DNA of 64,000 nt, taken from NCBI RefSeq assembly GCF_003666685.1, contig NZ_RCIZ01000003.1:434001-498000 (forward strand), read 5' to 3'. Each line of letters opens with the position of its first letter. Position 1 is the stretch's first letter. The notes beneath the pieces are model-generated. The model saw nothing but the letters and a program-made list of their open reading frames with translations, was not told the DNA's origin and made no database searches. A program made the position numbers and the translations under genes. This DNA comes from Mesorhizobium sp. YM1C-6-2 (GTDB lineage Bacteria; Pseudomonadota; Alphaproteobacteria; Rhizobiales; Rhizobiaceae). Shown piece by piece: positions 8,259 to 16,389 of this stretch.

Positions 8259-9032
8259 TCAAACCTGTGATGTCAGCGCCTCGCGGGCTTCCTTGGCCAT
8301 CTCCACCAGCGCGATCCGCATCTCCTGGGCATCCTTCAGGGGGGAAGGGAAAAACACGCGCCGTCGATCATCGCCCGCTGCAAGGTCGATCCCGTCCACA
8401 TCGATGCCGGTGATGATCCAGCCGCCGCCGTCCGCCTTGGCGAAATGACGGGCGTAGTTGGCGATGGCATCGAGGTGATCGTCGTTCATGTGGTCGACAG
8501 CCCGCTGCTCGGATTCGGCCAGCGCTTCCACCACCGGCCCATCGACGACGATGTCGTCGCGGCTGAGCAGATAGGCCTTGCCGAAGCCGCCGTTGAGACT
8601 GGCGCGCTCGACCTCCAGCCGGAAAAACGAGAAGTCGCCGAGACCTACATAAAGCTTCGCCTTGGGGTTGCTGTTGAGGTAGCGCCGCTCGGCGCGGGCG
8701 CGTTCGGGTGTTCCGGGCTCAAGCTTCCTGGCGCGGCAAACCACCGTGATGCGCGGATAGGCGAGGGGATCGCCCTTGCCTGGCTCGCCGACGAGCAGCG
8801 AGCAGCGCGGATCGGCAAGGATCGCCTTCGTGTGGGCAGAAAGCTGCGAGACGAGGATGAGCGGCGTGCCGTCCGCATCGGTCGCCACCCCCACCCTGCT
8901 TGCCAGCGGCACGCCAGTGTCCGGATCGAGGACCCCGAGCGCGCCAAAGCGGGCCGTGCGGGTGAGGGTCTTTGCGAGTCTCACCGCCTCGGCGTCGGTT
9001 TCGCGGATCACGTCCTTGGGCTTGTCGTTCAT
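8259..9032 (-). CDS. HugZ-like haem-utilisation protein (pyridoxamine-5'-phosphate-oxidase fold plus DUF2470)
   Basis: A 257-residue protein with an FMN-binding split-barrel domain (about 15-155, with SRVGVATDADGTPLILVSQL and HTKAILADPRCSLLVGEPG) and a C-terminal DUF2470 domain (about 170-250, starting EQRAVDHMNDDHLDAIANYA). This is the HugZ/HutZ arrangement; family members bind haem at the dimer interface and some degrade it to release iron. The HMNDDH motif is typical. A GATAATTATC palindrome lies about 20 bases upstream of the start, suggesting iron or redox control, although no regulator can be named from sequence. Confidence 0.8.
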   Translation of the reverse strand: MNDKPKDVIRETDAEAVRLAKTLTRTARFGALGVLDPDTGVPLASRVGVATDADGTPLILVSQLSAHTKAILADPRCSLLVGEPGKGDPLAYPRITVVCRARKLEPGTPERARAERRYLNSNPKAKLYVGLGDFSFFRLEVERASLNGGFGKAYLLSRDDIVVDGPVVEALAESEQRAVDHMNDDHLDAIANYARHFAKADGGGWIITGIDVDGIDLAAGDDRRRVFFPSPLKDAQEMRIALVEMAKEAREALTSQV

Positions 9033-9052
9033 TTCTCACGTCAAAAGTGGAT

Positions 9053-9062
9053 GATAATTATC
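9053..9062. promoter_or_regulatory. Palindrome GATAATTATC upstream of the HugZ-like gene
   Basis: A perfect 10-bp palindrome 21 bases upstream of the HugZ-like start codon, in a short AT-rich patch. It resembles a half Fur-box unit. In rhizobia, iron control is mainly by RirA and Irr, whose consensus boxes are not evident here, so the regulator is unknown. Confidence 0.35.
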
Positions 9063-9139
9063 CAGTTATTGCGTGATGCGTCTCAGCTTACAAGGCAAAT
9101 TGTGGCGCGAAAGGATGACGGGAGCAATGTCCCGGCCGC

Positions 9140-9676
9140 TCATACCGTCGCCAGGCAGCGTTCCTCGACCGTTGCGTGGTCGGCATGGCAGACCTCACCC
9201 GTGAGCCGGGCAAGTGCATCAGGCCTGATCTCCACGGCAAGGAGACGGTCAAGGTCGACGGGTCGCGGCATGGAGATCTGGCCGCGCGGAATGCGCTTGA
9301 AGCCGAGCGGGCCGTAGTAAGGCTCGTCACCGACGAGGACGACCGCTTCCGCGCCCGCCTTTCCGGCGGCCTCCAGCGCGATCGCCACGAGGCGGCGGCC
9401 GATGCCGAGATTCTTGAAGGCCGGGCGCACCGCAAGCGGCCCAAGCAGCAGGGCGCGGCCCTCGCCGGCGGCGATGCGGGTCATGCGGACCGAGGCGATC
9501 ACGATGCCGTCATGCGTCGCGACGAAGGAGAGCGTCCGCTCATGCGGGCCGCCTTCGCGGATCTTGTAGGCCGCGCGGGCGAAGCGTCCCGGACCGAAGG
9601 CCTCTTCGTTGATGTGGTCGATTTCGGCATCATGCGCCGGAGTTTCCGGCAGGTAGGTCACGTCGGGAGCGTTCAT
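9140..9676 (-). CDS. GNAT-family N-acetyltransferase (YhbS-like)
   Basis: A 178-residue acetyltransferase. The acetyl-CoA-binding motif A is LLGPLAVRPAFKNLGIGRRLVAIALE (Q/RxxGxG/A pattern as NLGIGR, near residue 95), followed by the motif B-like VVLVGDEPYYGPLGFKR typical of the YhbS subgroup. ATG 9676 starts MNAPDVTYLPE; an upstream in-frame start at 9802 would add 42 Pro/Ala-rich residues without homology. The substrate is unknown. It is followed on the same strand by the HugZ-like gene 107 bases away. Confidence 0.85.
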   Translation of the reverse strand: MNAPDVTYLPETPAHDAEIDHINEEAFGPGRFARAAYKIREGGPHERTLSFVATHDGIVIASVRMTRIAAGEGRALLLGPLAVRPAFKNLGIGRRLVAIALEAAGKAGAEAVVLVGDEPYYGPLGFKRIPRGQISMPRPVDLDRLLAVEIRPDALARLTGEVCHADHATVEERCLATV

Positions 9677-9949
9677 GGTCTCGTCCGGTCGAGGAGGAAG
9701 GAATGCCGCGAAGGCGCGGCGGGCCATCGGCGCCTTAGGCGCGGGCTTCCATTCGTCGTCGGTTGATCCGGATATTGAGCATGAGGCGCCCGCTAACATC
9801 ATTTTGCGGGCGCGTCTACGGATATTCGCCCGATCCCGTCTTTGCCGGGGTTCGTGACCGGTTTTAGGTGACGGACCGTCACTGCGTGCGCCCTGTCACC
9901 TGCTGGCACGCCGCACTAGATGTCTATGGCAAGCAGGAAAGGATATGCC
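9677..9949. other. Divergent intergenic region, acetyltransferase / hydroquinone reductase
   Basis: This 273-base spacer holds no convincing gene. The only clear element is the ribosome-binding sequence AGGAAAGGA just upstream of ATG 9950. Short in-frame ATGs at 9920 and 9926 precede it but are followed rather than preceded by the Shine-Dalgarno. Confidence 0.4.
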
Positions 9950-10942
9950 ATGGGACTGCTGGTCGAAGGCAAGTGGGTCGATCGCTGGTACGAAACCAAG
10001 GAGACCGGCGGAAAGTTCGTTCGTCAGGATGCGAAGTGGCGCGACCGGGTGACCGCCGACGGCAAGCCCGCCGAAGGCCGCACGCGCGGCTTCAAGGCAG
10101 AGCCGGGCCGCTATCACCTCTATGTCTCGCTCGCCTGCCCCTGGGCGCACCGGACCCTGATCTTTCGCAAGCTGAAGAAGCTCGAGGACGTCATCTCGGT
10201 TTCGGTCGTGCACCATTATATGGGCAAGGACGGCTGGACCTTCCTAGCCGAGGACGGCGCGACCGGCGACACGCTCTACGGCTTCGACTTCCTGCGCCAG
10301 ATCTACACCAAGGCCGATCCGGCCTATACGGGCCGCGTCACCGTGCCGGTGCTTTGGGATAAGAAGGAGCAGACGATCGTTTCCAACGAATCGTCGGAGA
10401 TCATCCGCATGCTGAACTCCGCCTTCGACGCGTGGGGCGACGCATCGCTGGACCTCTATCCGAAGGCGCTGCGCGAGGAGATCGACGGCGTCAATGCCCT
10501 CGTCTACCCCTCGATCAACAACGGCGTCTACCGGGCCGGCTTCGCGACCACGCAGGAAGCCTATGAAGAGGCGTTCCGGGAGCTCTTCGCAGTGCTCGAC
10601 CAGCTCGACCATCGCCTGTCAAAGCAGCGCTACCTGGTGGGCGACCGCATCACCGAGGCAGACTGGCGGCTCTTCACCACGCTCGTCCGCTTCGATCCGG
10701 TCTATGTCGGGCATTTCAAATGCAATCTCAGGCAGATCGCGGACTATCCGAACCTGTCCAACTATCTGCGCGATCTCTACCAGGTGCAGGGTGTGTCCGA
10801 GACGGTCAACATGCATCATATCAAGGCGCATTATTACGGCAGCCATACCACCATCAACCCGACGCGCATCGTACCTGTCGGGCCGGCCATCGACTATCTC
10901 GAGCCGCACGACCGGGGCCGCTTCTCCAAGGCCGCCGCCTAG
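9950..10942 (+). CDS. Glutathionyl-hydroquinone reductase (GST omega-like, YqjG/PcpF/ECM4 family)
   Basis: A 330-residue S-glutathionyl-(hydro)quinone reductase, which removes glutathione from quinone conjugates. The family active-site motif (Y)VSLACPWAHRTLIFRKLKKL supplies the catalytic Cys. WTF...GFDFLRQIYTKADPAYTGRVTVPVLWDK and the C-terminal domain with TEADWRLFTTLVRFDPVYVGHFKCN are also diagnostic, as is the C-terminal HHIKAHYYGSH. Start ATG 9950 (MGLLVEGKWVD) has the best Shine-Dalgarno (AGGAAAGGA). Two ATGs 24 and 30 bases upstream are alternatives. The role is detoxification of aromatic or quinone stress. Confidence 0.93.
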   Translation: MGLLVEGKWVDRWYETKETGGKFVRQDAKWRDRVTADGKPAEGRTRGFKAEPGRYHLYVSLACPWAHRTLIFRKLKKLEDVISVSVVHHYMGKDGWTFLAEDGATGDTLYGFDFLRQIYTKADPAYTGRVTVPVLWDKKEQTIVSNESSEIIRMLNSAFDAWGDASLDLYPKALREEIDGVNALVYPSINNGVYRAGFATTQEAYEEAFRELFAVLDQLDHRLSKQRYLVGDRITEADWRLFTTLVRFDPVYVGHFKCNLRQIADYPNLSNYLRDLYQVQGVSETVNMHHIKAHYYGSHTTINPTRIVPVGPAIDYLEPHDRGRFSKAAA

Positions 10943-10954
10943 CCGCATCGTGCT

Positions 10955-11458
10955 TTACCAGTCCGGCGATGCCGGCGCACCGCCAAAAACTTCGGCGATG
11001 CGCCGTCGCGTCGCCGGAGTAGTCATGTCCGGCAGGCGGTCGAGCGGGAAGAAGCCGCCCTCGGCGATTTCCCTGTCGGGAAGCTTGGGCGCTGTCTGCC
11101 GGTAGCTCTCGACAAGGTAGAGGGCGACATGGTCGCGGCGGCTGGCCTGGCGGTTGAAATGGATCGATTTCAGGAGGGGAGAGCCGGCGATCTCGATATT
11201 GCCCTCCTCGAAAAGCTCGCGCTGCAGCGCCTCGATCGCCGTCTCGCCAACTTCGACGCCGCCGCCCGGAAGCTGCCATCCCGGCACATAGGTGTGGCGG
11301 ATCAGGAACACGGAAGTCTGATCGGCGTCGTAAACAAGTCCGCGCACGCCGAAGGTCATCGGCCGCTTCAGCCGGAAATAGAAGTGGAACAGCCTTCCGC
11401 GCAGGCGGGACCAGCCGGTCTGTCGGAGCCGATCGGCAGTCGCAGTTGCCTTCGTCAC
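10955..11458 (-). CDS. Nudix hydrolase
   Basis: A 167-residue Nudix protein. The Nudix box runs from G66 to I88 (GGVEVGETAIEALQRELFEE), with Glu72, Arg80, Glu81, Glu84 and Glu85 in the canonical positions; the last glycine of the motif is Asn87. The N-terminal residues 1-30 are basic and aromatic. Members hydrolyse nucleoside diphosphates linked to another moiety; the surrounding residues do not define the substrate. It is convergent with the hydroquinone reductase (13-base gap) and divergent from the metallophosphoesterase gene. Confidence 0.9.
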   Translation of the reverse strand: MTKATATADRLRQTGWSRLRGRLFHFYFRLKRPMTFGVRGLVYDADQTSVFLIRHTYVPGWQLPGGGVEVGETAIEALQRELFEEGNIEIAGSPLLKSIHFNRQASRRDHVALYLVESYRQTAPKLPDREIAEGGFFPLDRLPDMTTPATRRRIAEVFGGAPASPDW

Positions 11459-11520
11459 AATGATGTTCCTGCGGTGATGCGCGGGTGGAAAGCCTTCGCG
11501 GCGTAGCCTAGAAAGGCACG

Positions 11521-12495
11521 ATGTTCAGGCTCGCCCATGTCTCCGACGTCCATCTTGGTCCGCTTCCCGATGTAACCTATCGGGACCTCGCGTCCAAGCG
11601 CATGGTCGGCTACGTCAACTGGCAGCGCAACCGACGTCATATCATGCAGGACGGCGTGATCGGCTCGATCACGGCCGACATCAAGGCCGTCGGCGTCGAT
11701 CATCTCGCGGTCACCGGCGACCTCGTCAATCTGGCGCTCGACGGCGAGATCGAGCTGGCACGGCTCTGGCTGGAGACGCTCGGCCCCCCCGAAGAGGTGT
11801 CGGTCGTTCCAGGCAACCATGATGCCTATGTGCCCGGCGCCTTCGACAAGGTCTGCCGCTTCTGGGGCCCCTGGATGACGGGAGACGGCCGGAACGCGCC
11901 ATCCGACCGGCACGCCTTCCCCTATATGCGCGTCAGGGACAAGGTGGCGCTGATCGGCGTCTCTTCGGCGCGCGCCACCGCCCCCTTCATGGCCAACGGC
12001 TTCTTCCGCGAGGATCAGTCGCACCGCCTCGGCGGGCTGCTCGACGAGGCGGGCAGACAAGGCCTTTTCCGCGTGGTCATGATCCATCATCCTCCGGTTC
12101 GAGGCGCCGTGACGCAGCACAAAAGGCTGTTCGGCATCGGCAATTTCCAGAAGACGATCCTGCGCCACGGAGCGGAGCTCATCCTGCACGGCCATTCGCA
12201 TGAGCCGACGCTCTACTGGATCGACGGCAAGAACAAGCAGAACGTGCCGGTCGTCGGCGTTGCGGCAGGCGGCCAGGCGATCGGCGGCTCGCATCCCGCG
12301 GCGCAATGGAACCTGCTCGAGATATCCGGCGAGCCGGAGGCGTGGATGCTGCGGCTCACACGCCGCGGTCTGTCGGGCCCGACCTTGCCGGTGGGCGAAC
12401 TGTCGGCGACGGATCTGATCGGCGGACCGGATGCGGCTGTTGCCGTCGTCACTGCGGGACGGGTGGGGGTAACCGGAACAGGCAGCCGACCGTAG
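11521..12495 (+). CDS. Calcineurin-type metallophosphoesterase
   Basis: A 324-residue metal-dependent phosphoesterase. All five signature blocks are visible: SDVHLG (residues 8-13), TGDLVN, VPGNHD, HHPP and HGHSHE. These provide the two-metal centre. The organisation is of the CpdA/class III phosphodiesterase type, but substrates in this superfamily vary (cyclic nucleotides, UDP-diacylglucosamine, phospholipids), so none is assigned. The C-terminal 60 residues are Gly/Thr/Val-rich and probably disordered. ATG 11521 is only 62 bases from the divergent Nudix start. Confidence 0.88.
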   Translation: MFRLAHVSDVHLGPLPDVTYRDLASKRMVGYVNWQRNRRHIMQDGVIGSITADIKAVGVDHLAVTGDLVNLALDGEIELARLWLETLGPPEEVSVVPGNHDAYVPGAFDKVCRFWGPWMTGDGRNAPSDRHAFPYMRVRDKVALIGVSSARATAPFMANGFFREDQSHRLGGLLDEAGRQGLFRVVMIHHPPVRGAVTQHKRLFGIGNFQKTILRHGAELILHGHSHEPTLYWIDGKNKQNVPVVGVAAGGQAIGGSHPAAQWNLLEISGEPEAWMLRLTRRGLSGPTLPVGELSATDLIGGPDAAVAVVTAGRVGVTGTGSRP

Positions 12496-12504
12496 CGCGT
12501 TCCG

Positions 12505-13113
12505 TCAGGGCGCGGAACCGAAGCTCGTCATCAGCCGGTCCCAGAGGGCCATCACCGAAGCGATGAGGCCGACCAGTGCGCCGGCCGCGACAAGGCCGAG
12601 GCCCGACAGGAAGGCTGGCCAGCCGCCGCGCCGGACGATCGTGGTTTCCTCCTCGCCTTCGCGCATGTTCAGGCCGGGGATGGCCGGTTCGGCGCTACCC
12701 TCCATCAGGCGCTCGCGCTCGATCATCCGCTCGGCGACATAGCGGGCGACCTGGTCGGCGACCGGTTTGATGGCGGTGTCCTCGGCCAGCACCACGCGGC
12801 CGGCGCGCGTGTCCTTGACGAAGCGATAGGTGCGGCGGTCGCGCGCCATGGCGACATGGCTGATCGCATCGATCCAGAGGCGCGGCTGCAGCCCCGAGGA
12901 AATGGTGAAGTCGAAGAGGTCCATGTCGGCGGGAACCTGCGCGAAGAACGGTGCAAGTTCCGCCGCCATCAGCTCCAGCCGCGTGTGGCTTGCCTCGCGC
13001 AGCTCGACGACGACGTCGTCGCGGTCGGCCGCCGCGTTCTTCACCTCGCGGATGATCTCGGTGAGCCTGCGCGCCTGCGCGGCCGATTCCTGACTCTCAG
13101 CCTTTTCGCTCAT
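12505..13113 (-). CDS. Conserved hypothetical protein with C-terminal membrane anchor
   Basis: A 202-residue protein of unknown function. The first 120 residues are soluble (SEKAESQESAAQARRLTEII opening, then DDVVVELREASHTRLELMAAELAPFF and DFTISSGLQPRLWIDAISHV). A single transmembrane segment follows near residues 168-192 (FLSGLGLVAAGALVGLIASVM). Its tail-anchored shape suggests a cytoplasmic domain held at the inner membrane. It lies 140 bases downstream of leuA on the same strand, separated by a hairpin. It convergently abuts the metallophosphoesterase (9-base gap). No family name is recognised. Confidence 0.75.
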   Translation of the reverse strand: MSEKAESQESAAQARRLTEIIREVKNAAADRDDVVVELREASHTRLELMAAELAPFFAQVPADMDLFDFTISSGLQPRLWIDAISHVAMARDRRTYRFVKDTRAGRVVLAEDTAIKPVADQVARYVAERMIERERLMEGSAEPAIPGLNMREGEEETTIVRRGGWPAFLSGLGLVAAGALVGLIASVMALWDRLMTSFGSAP

Positions 13114-13223
13114 CGCGGCGGTCCCAGCGCAGTCAACGTGGTTAACAAACCGCTAACATAGACTTTTTTCCGGCAAAAGTCCCGAGCGGCACGGCAATCC
13201 GCGCCGCTCGACACGAACCGGCT

Positions 13224-13243
13224 GCGGGCGGGTGACCGCCCGC
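13224..13243 (-). terminator. GC hairpin after leuA
   Basis: A perfect 8-bp stem GCGGGCGG / CCGCCCGC with a 4-base loop, 11 bases beyond the leuA stop on the minus strand. No T-run follows, so termination efficiency is uncertain. Confidence 0.5.
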
Positions 13244-13253
13244 TTGGTCGAAG

Positions 13254-14960
13254 CTACTTCGCCTCGATGATCCGGTTTGCCGCCGACACCACGGCCTCGA
13301 GCGAGGCGGCCACGATATTGGTGTTGATGCCGGCCCCGAAGATGATGCCGCCGGGGTACTCCATCTCGACATAGCTGATCGCTGCGGCGTTCGAGCCGTG
13401 CTGTATCGAATGCTCGGAATAGTCGCGCACGGAAAGCTCGACGCCGATATGACGGGAGAGCGCATCGACGAAGCCGTCGACCGGCCCGTTGCCGGTGCCG
13501 TTGATCACGAGCTCCCTGCCATTGTCGAGGATGGTCGCCTCGACGATGCGCCGCCCCTTGACCCCCGTGTCGGGAAAGGTCTGGTGGTCGAGGAATTTCA
13601 GCCGACCGCTCGGCTGGTCGACATAGACCTCCCGGAAGCGCTCGTAGATGCGCTTCGATGAAAGCTCCTTGCCTTCGGCGTCGGTGATGGCCTGGATGTC
13701 CTTGGAGAACTCGACCTGCAGGCTGCGCGGCAGGTTGAGGCCGTAGTCCGCCTGCAGGACATAGGCGATGCCGCCCTTGCCCGACTGCGAGTTGATGCGG
13801 ATGATCGCCTCGTAGGTGCGGCCGACATCCTGCGGGTCGATCGGCAGATAGGGCACCTCCCAAAGCGGCTTGTTGGCGACCTTCAGCGCCTTCATGCCCT
13901 TGTTGATCGCATCCTGATGCGAGCCGGAAAATGCCGTGTAGACCAGCTCGCCGACATAGGGATGGCGCTCGGGAATCCTGAGCTGGTTCGAATATTCGTA
14001 GACGTCCTTCATCCGCGGGATGTCGGAGCAGTCCAATTGCGGATCGAAGCCCTGGGTGAACATATTCAGGGCCAGCGTCACGATGTCGACATTGCCGGTG
14101 CGCTCGCCATTGCCGAACAGCGTGCCCTCGACGCGGTCGGCGCCGGCCATCAGGCCGAGTTCGGTCGCGGCGATCCCGGTGCCGCGGTCATTGTGCGGAT
14201 GCAGAGAGACGATGATGTTGTCGCGATCGTCGAGCTGCCGGCACATCCATTCGATCTGGTCGGCATAGATGTTGGGCGTCGACATCTCGACGGTCGCCGG
14301 CAGGTTGATGATCAGCTTGTTGTCGGGCGTCGGCCGGACGATCTCGGTGACAGCGTTGCAGATCTCCAGCGCCACCTCCAGCTCGGTGCCGGTGAAGCTC
14401 TCCGGCGAATACTGGAATCGGTAGCCGCCGCCGGCCTTGGCGGCCATGTCGGTGATCATCTTCGCGGCATCGGTGGCGATCTGCTTGATGCCGGCGACAT
14501 CCTTGGCGAAGACGACGCGGCGCTGCAATTCGCTGGTCGAGTTGTAGAAGTGCACGATCGGGTTCTTGGCGCCTTCGAGCGACTCGAAGGTGCGCGTGAT
14601 GAGCTCGGGCCGGCACTGCACCAGCGCCTGCAGAGAAACGTCGTCGGGCGTGCCACCCTCCTCGATCGCCCAGCGGGCGAAGTCGAAATCGGTCTGCGAG
14701 GCAGACGGGAAGCCGATCTCGATCTCCTTGAACCCCATGTCGAGCAGCAGGGCGAACATGCGCGCCTTGCGCTCGTGGCCCATCGGATCGATCAGCGCCT
14801 GGTTGCCGTCCCGCAGGTCGACCGAGCACCAGATCGGCGCCTTTTCGATGCGCTTCGAGGGCCATGTCCGGTCGGTGAGGCCGATCATCGGATAGGGTTC
14901 GTATTTGCGGGCCGCTTCTGGCATGCCCTTGACGGTCGAGGCTTCAGTCTTAGCGTCCAT
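13254..14960 (-). CDS. leuA: 2-isopropylmalate synthase LeuA
   Basis: A 568-residue enzyme that condenses acetyl-CoA with 2-ketoisovalerate, the first committed step of leucine biosynthesis. The N-terminal TIM barrel has the metal and substrate motif SVDLRDGNQAL (D48, R50, D51). The HxH metal ligands lie in VSLHPHNDRGTG. The C-terminal regulatory (leucine-binding LeuA dimer) domain starts around residue 440 with SSKRIYERFREVYV and ends at GAGINTNIVAAS. Length and opening match the long alphaproteobacterial/actinobacterial LeuA type. It is preceded by a candidate Leu-rich leader peptide (15075-15194), pointing to control by leucine supply. Confidence 0.95.
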   Translation of the reverse strand: MDAKTEASTVKGMPEAARKYEPYPMIGLTDRTWPSKRIEKAPIWCSVDLRDGNQALIDPMGHERKARMFALLLDMGFKEIEIGFPSASQTDFDFARWAIEEGGTPDDVSLQALVQCRPELITRTFESLEGAKNPIVHFYNSTSELQRRVVFAKDVAGIKQIATDAAKMITDMAAKAGGGYRFQYSPESFTGTELEVALEICNAVTEIVRPTPDNKLIINLPATVEMSTPNIYADQIEWMCRQLDDRDNIIVSLHPHNDRGTGIAATELGLMAGADRVEGTLFGNGERTGNVDIVTLALNMFTQGFDPQLDCSDIPRMKDVYEYSNQLRIPERHPYVGELVYTAFSGSHQDAINKGMKALKVANKPLWEVPYLPIDPQDVGRTYEAIIRINSQSGKGGIAYVLQADYGLNLPRSLQVEFSKDIQAITDAEGKELSSKRIYERFREVYVDQPSGRLKFLDHQTFPDTGVKGRRIVEATILDNGRELVINGTGNGPVDGFVDALSRHIGVELSVRDYSEHSIQHGSNAAAISYVEMEYPGGIIFGAGINTNIVAASLEAVVSAANRIIEAK

Positions 14961-15041
14961 CTTGTTGCTCCCGGCGGCTGCGTCTCAACGCAGGCGTCGC
15001 CTAACGATTGTTCATGCGTGAATTGGCAAGGAGCTTGCAGC

Positions 15042-15108
15042 GCGAGGCGTCACGATCGACCGCCGGGCGCTCCTTCAGCGGACCCGGCGATCGCCGATAA
15101 GGCCGAGA
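15042..15108 (-). promoter_or_regulatory. leuA leader RNA hairpin
   Basis: Reading the minus strand, GATCGCCGGG near the end of the leader peptide frame pairs with CCCGGCGGTC about 15 bases later, giving 10 bp with one G-U wobble. The upstream arm overlaps the last codons of the leader, as in an attenuator in which ribosome position decides folding. No T-tract follows, so control could be translational or Rho-linked. This is inference from pairing by eye. Confidence 0.45.
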
Positions 15109-15194
15109 AGCAGCAGAGCCGAAGAAAGCGCGCGAAAAGTCTCAGCCGCGAAAGCGGGCTGGCTGGACTTGGCTGTTGCCGGGCGCGTGGACAT
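15075..15194 (-). CDS. Candidate leuA leader peptide (39 aa, Leu-rich)
   Basis: A 39-codon frame between the AbrB-type gene and leuA, starting MSTRPATAKSSQPAF and carrying ALSSALLLLGLIGDRRVR at the end, with five Leu codons and one Ile codon in seven positions. It stops 114 bases before leuA. A CTATAT -10-like box at 15205-15210 (minus strand) lies a few bases upstream of the ATG, so the transcript may begin almost at the start codon. Leader peptides rich in Leu/Ile are the hallmark of branched-chain attenuation. The call rests on position, codon content and the adjacent hairpin. Confidence 0.6.
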   Translation of the reverse strand: MSTRPATAKSSQPAFAAETFRALSSALLLLGLIGDRRVR

Positions 15195-15239
15195 GACGGC
15201 CCTAATATAGCAGCCGCGGCTGTGTGGCAAGGCTGCCGC

Positions 15240-16322
15240 TCATGGCTTCGTCCAGCGGGAGACCAGACGGGCCAGCGAGGGGCCGAGCGCCAGCACGAAA
15301 AGCAATCGGGCGCTCTGCAGCGCCATGACGAAGGAAATGTCCACGCTGTCAGAGGCCGCGGCGATGATGGCGACGGAATCGAGACCGCCAGGACTCGTCG
15401 CGAGATAGGCCGTCAGAGGGTCGACACCGAGTTCGTAGCTGATCAGCATGGCGAGCCCGCCGCAGAAGGCCATCAGCGCGACGATCGAGCCGACTATCTG
15501 GGGAAGGGCGCGTACGGCGTGGCGCAGGATGCTGCTGGTGAAGTTCAGTCCGATCGCCCAGCCGATCAGCACATAGGAGGCCGCGAGCAGCCATTCCGGA
15601 ATCTGCAGCGGAGCGCCGAGACCGAGATGAAGCACCGATCCCAGGATGACGGCGCCGAGGAAATAGGGCGAGGGCAGGCGGAGCAGGTGCCCAAGATAGG
15701 CTCCGACGACGGCAATCGCGATCATGGAGCCGAAAGCCACCCAGTCAATTGCCGGAAACCAGATATGGACCGGTCCCTCGACGCCTGACGTGTCGACCCA
15801 GAGCCGGGCGATGAAGGCCGCAGCGATCGAGACCATGATGACGCGCATATACTGCATGAAGGCGACGAGCCGGGCATCCGCCCCGAAGGCGCCGGCCATC
15901 AGCACCATGGCGGTGGCGCCGCCGGGCGCGGACCCCCAGACGGCGGTCGGCCCCCGCAGCGGCTCGAAGCGGCTGATGAACCAGCCGAGGAAGCTCGAGG
16001 CGGCAAGCGTCGCCACGACCACGCCGGTGAAGAGCGGCCAGTCGTCGACGAAGGTGGACACGATGTCGGGCGAGATCGAGCTTGCGACGAGACAGCCGAC
16101 GACCGCCTGCGCGCCCCAGAAACCAAGCCGTGGCACGCGCACGGTCGCACCGTTGGCGCCGGCGATGATGGCAGCCAGCATCGGCCCGATCAGCAGCGCC
16201 GCCGGCAGGTGCGCCATCTCCAATGCGCCTGCGAAAAGCAGCGAAATGAGCAGCAGCACCGTCCATTGCACGCCGCTATGCAGTCGCTCGAGGCGCTGGA
16301 GCCGAGGGGCGGGAGCTTCCAT
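15240..16322 (-). CDS. AbrB-family (PF05145) membrane protein
   Basis: A 360-residue integral membrane protein with about ten hydrophobic helices in two similar halves, each with a glycine-rich loop (PTAVWGSAPGGATAMVLMAG in the first half, AYLATSPGGLDSVAIIAAAS in the second). That duplicated pattern is the AbrB duplication family, once misnamed ammonia monooxygenase. It is distinct from the Bacillus DNA-binding AbrB. It is probably a transporter; the substrate is unknown. ATG 16322 (MEAPAPRLQRLERL) is chosen; an in-frame start 129 bases upstream would add an Arg/Pro-rich stretch. The gene shares strand with the CDF transporter gene just upstream. Confidence 0.82.
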   Translation of the reverse strand: MEAPAPRLQRLERLHSGVQWTVLLLISLLFAGALEMAHLPAALLIGPMLAAIIAGANGATVRVPRLGFWGAQAVVGCLVASSISPDIVSTFVDDWPLFTGVVVATLAASSFLGWFISRFEPLRGPTAVWGSAPGGATAMVLMAGAFGADARLVAFMQYMRVIMVSIAAAFIARLWVDTSGVEGPVHIWFPAIDWVAFGSMIAIAVVGAYLGHLLRLPSPYFLGAVILGSVLHLGLGAPLQIPEWLLAASYVLIGWAIGLNFTSSILRHAVRALPQIVGSIVALMAFCGGLAMLISYELGVDPLTAYLATSPGGLDSVAIIAAASDSVDISFVMALQSARLLFVLALGPSLARLVSRWTKP

Positions 16323-16334
16323 CGCCCGGTCATA

Positions 16335-16387
16335 GACCCTGACCGGGCGAATTGGCAGTCCTGAAAGGCAAAAATCCCGGCAGGGTC
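16335..16387 (-). terminator. Hairpin with T-run after the CDF transporter gene
   Basis: On the minus strand, GACCCTGCCGGG begins three bases after the CDF stop and is followed by ATTTTTGCC. The same bases can also pair with CCCGGTCAGGGTC about 28 bases further on. Either fold could end transcription before the AbrB-type gene. Confidence 0.4.
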
Positions 16388-16389
16388 GT

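Noticed and set aside
13917-15788. A 623-codon open frame on the plus strand
   Set aside because: Antisense to leuA, its leader and the AbrB-type gene; composition only reflects their codon bias.
15240-16322. Reading the AbrB-family protein as a DNA-binding regulator or an ammonia monooxygenase
   Set aside because: The protein is an integral membrane protein of the PF05145 type; both older names are misleading.
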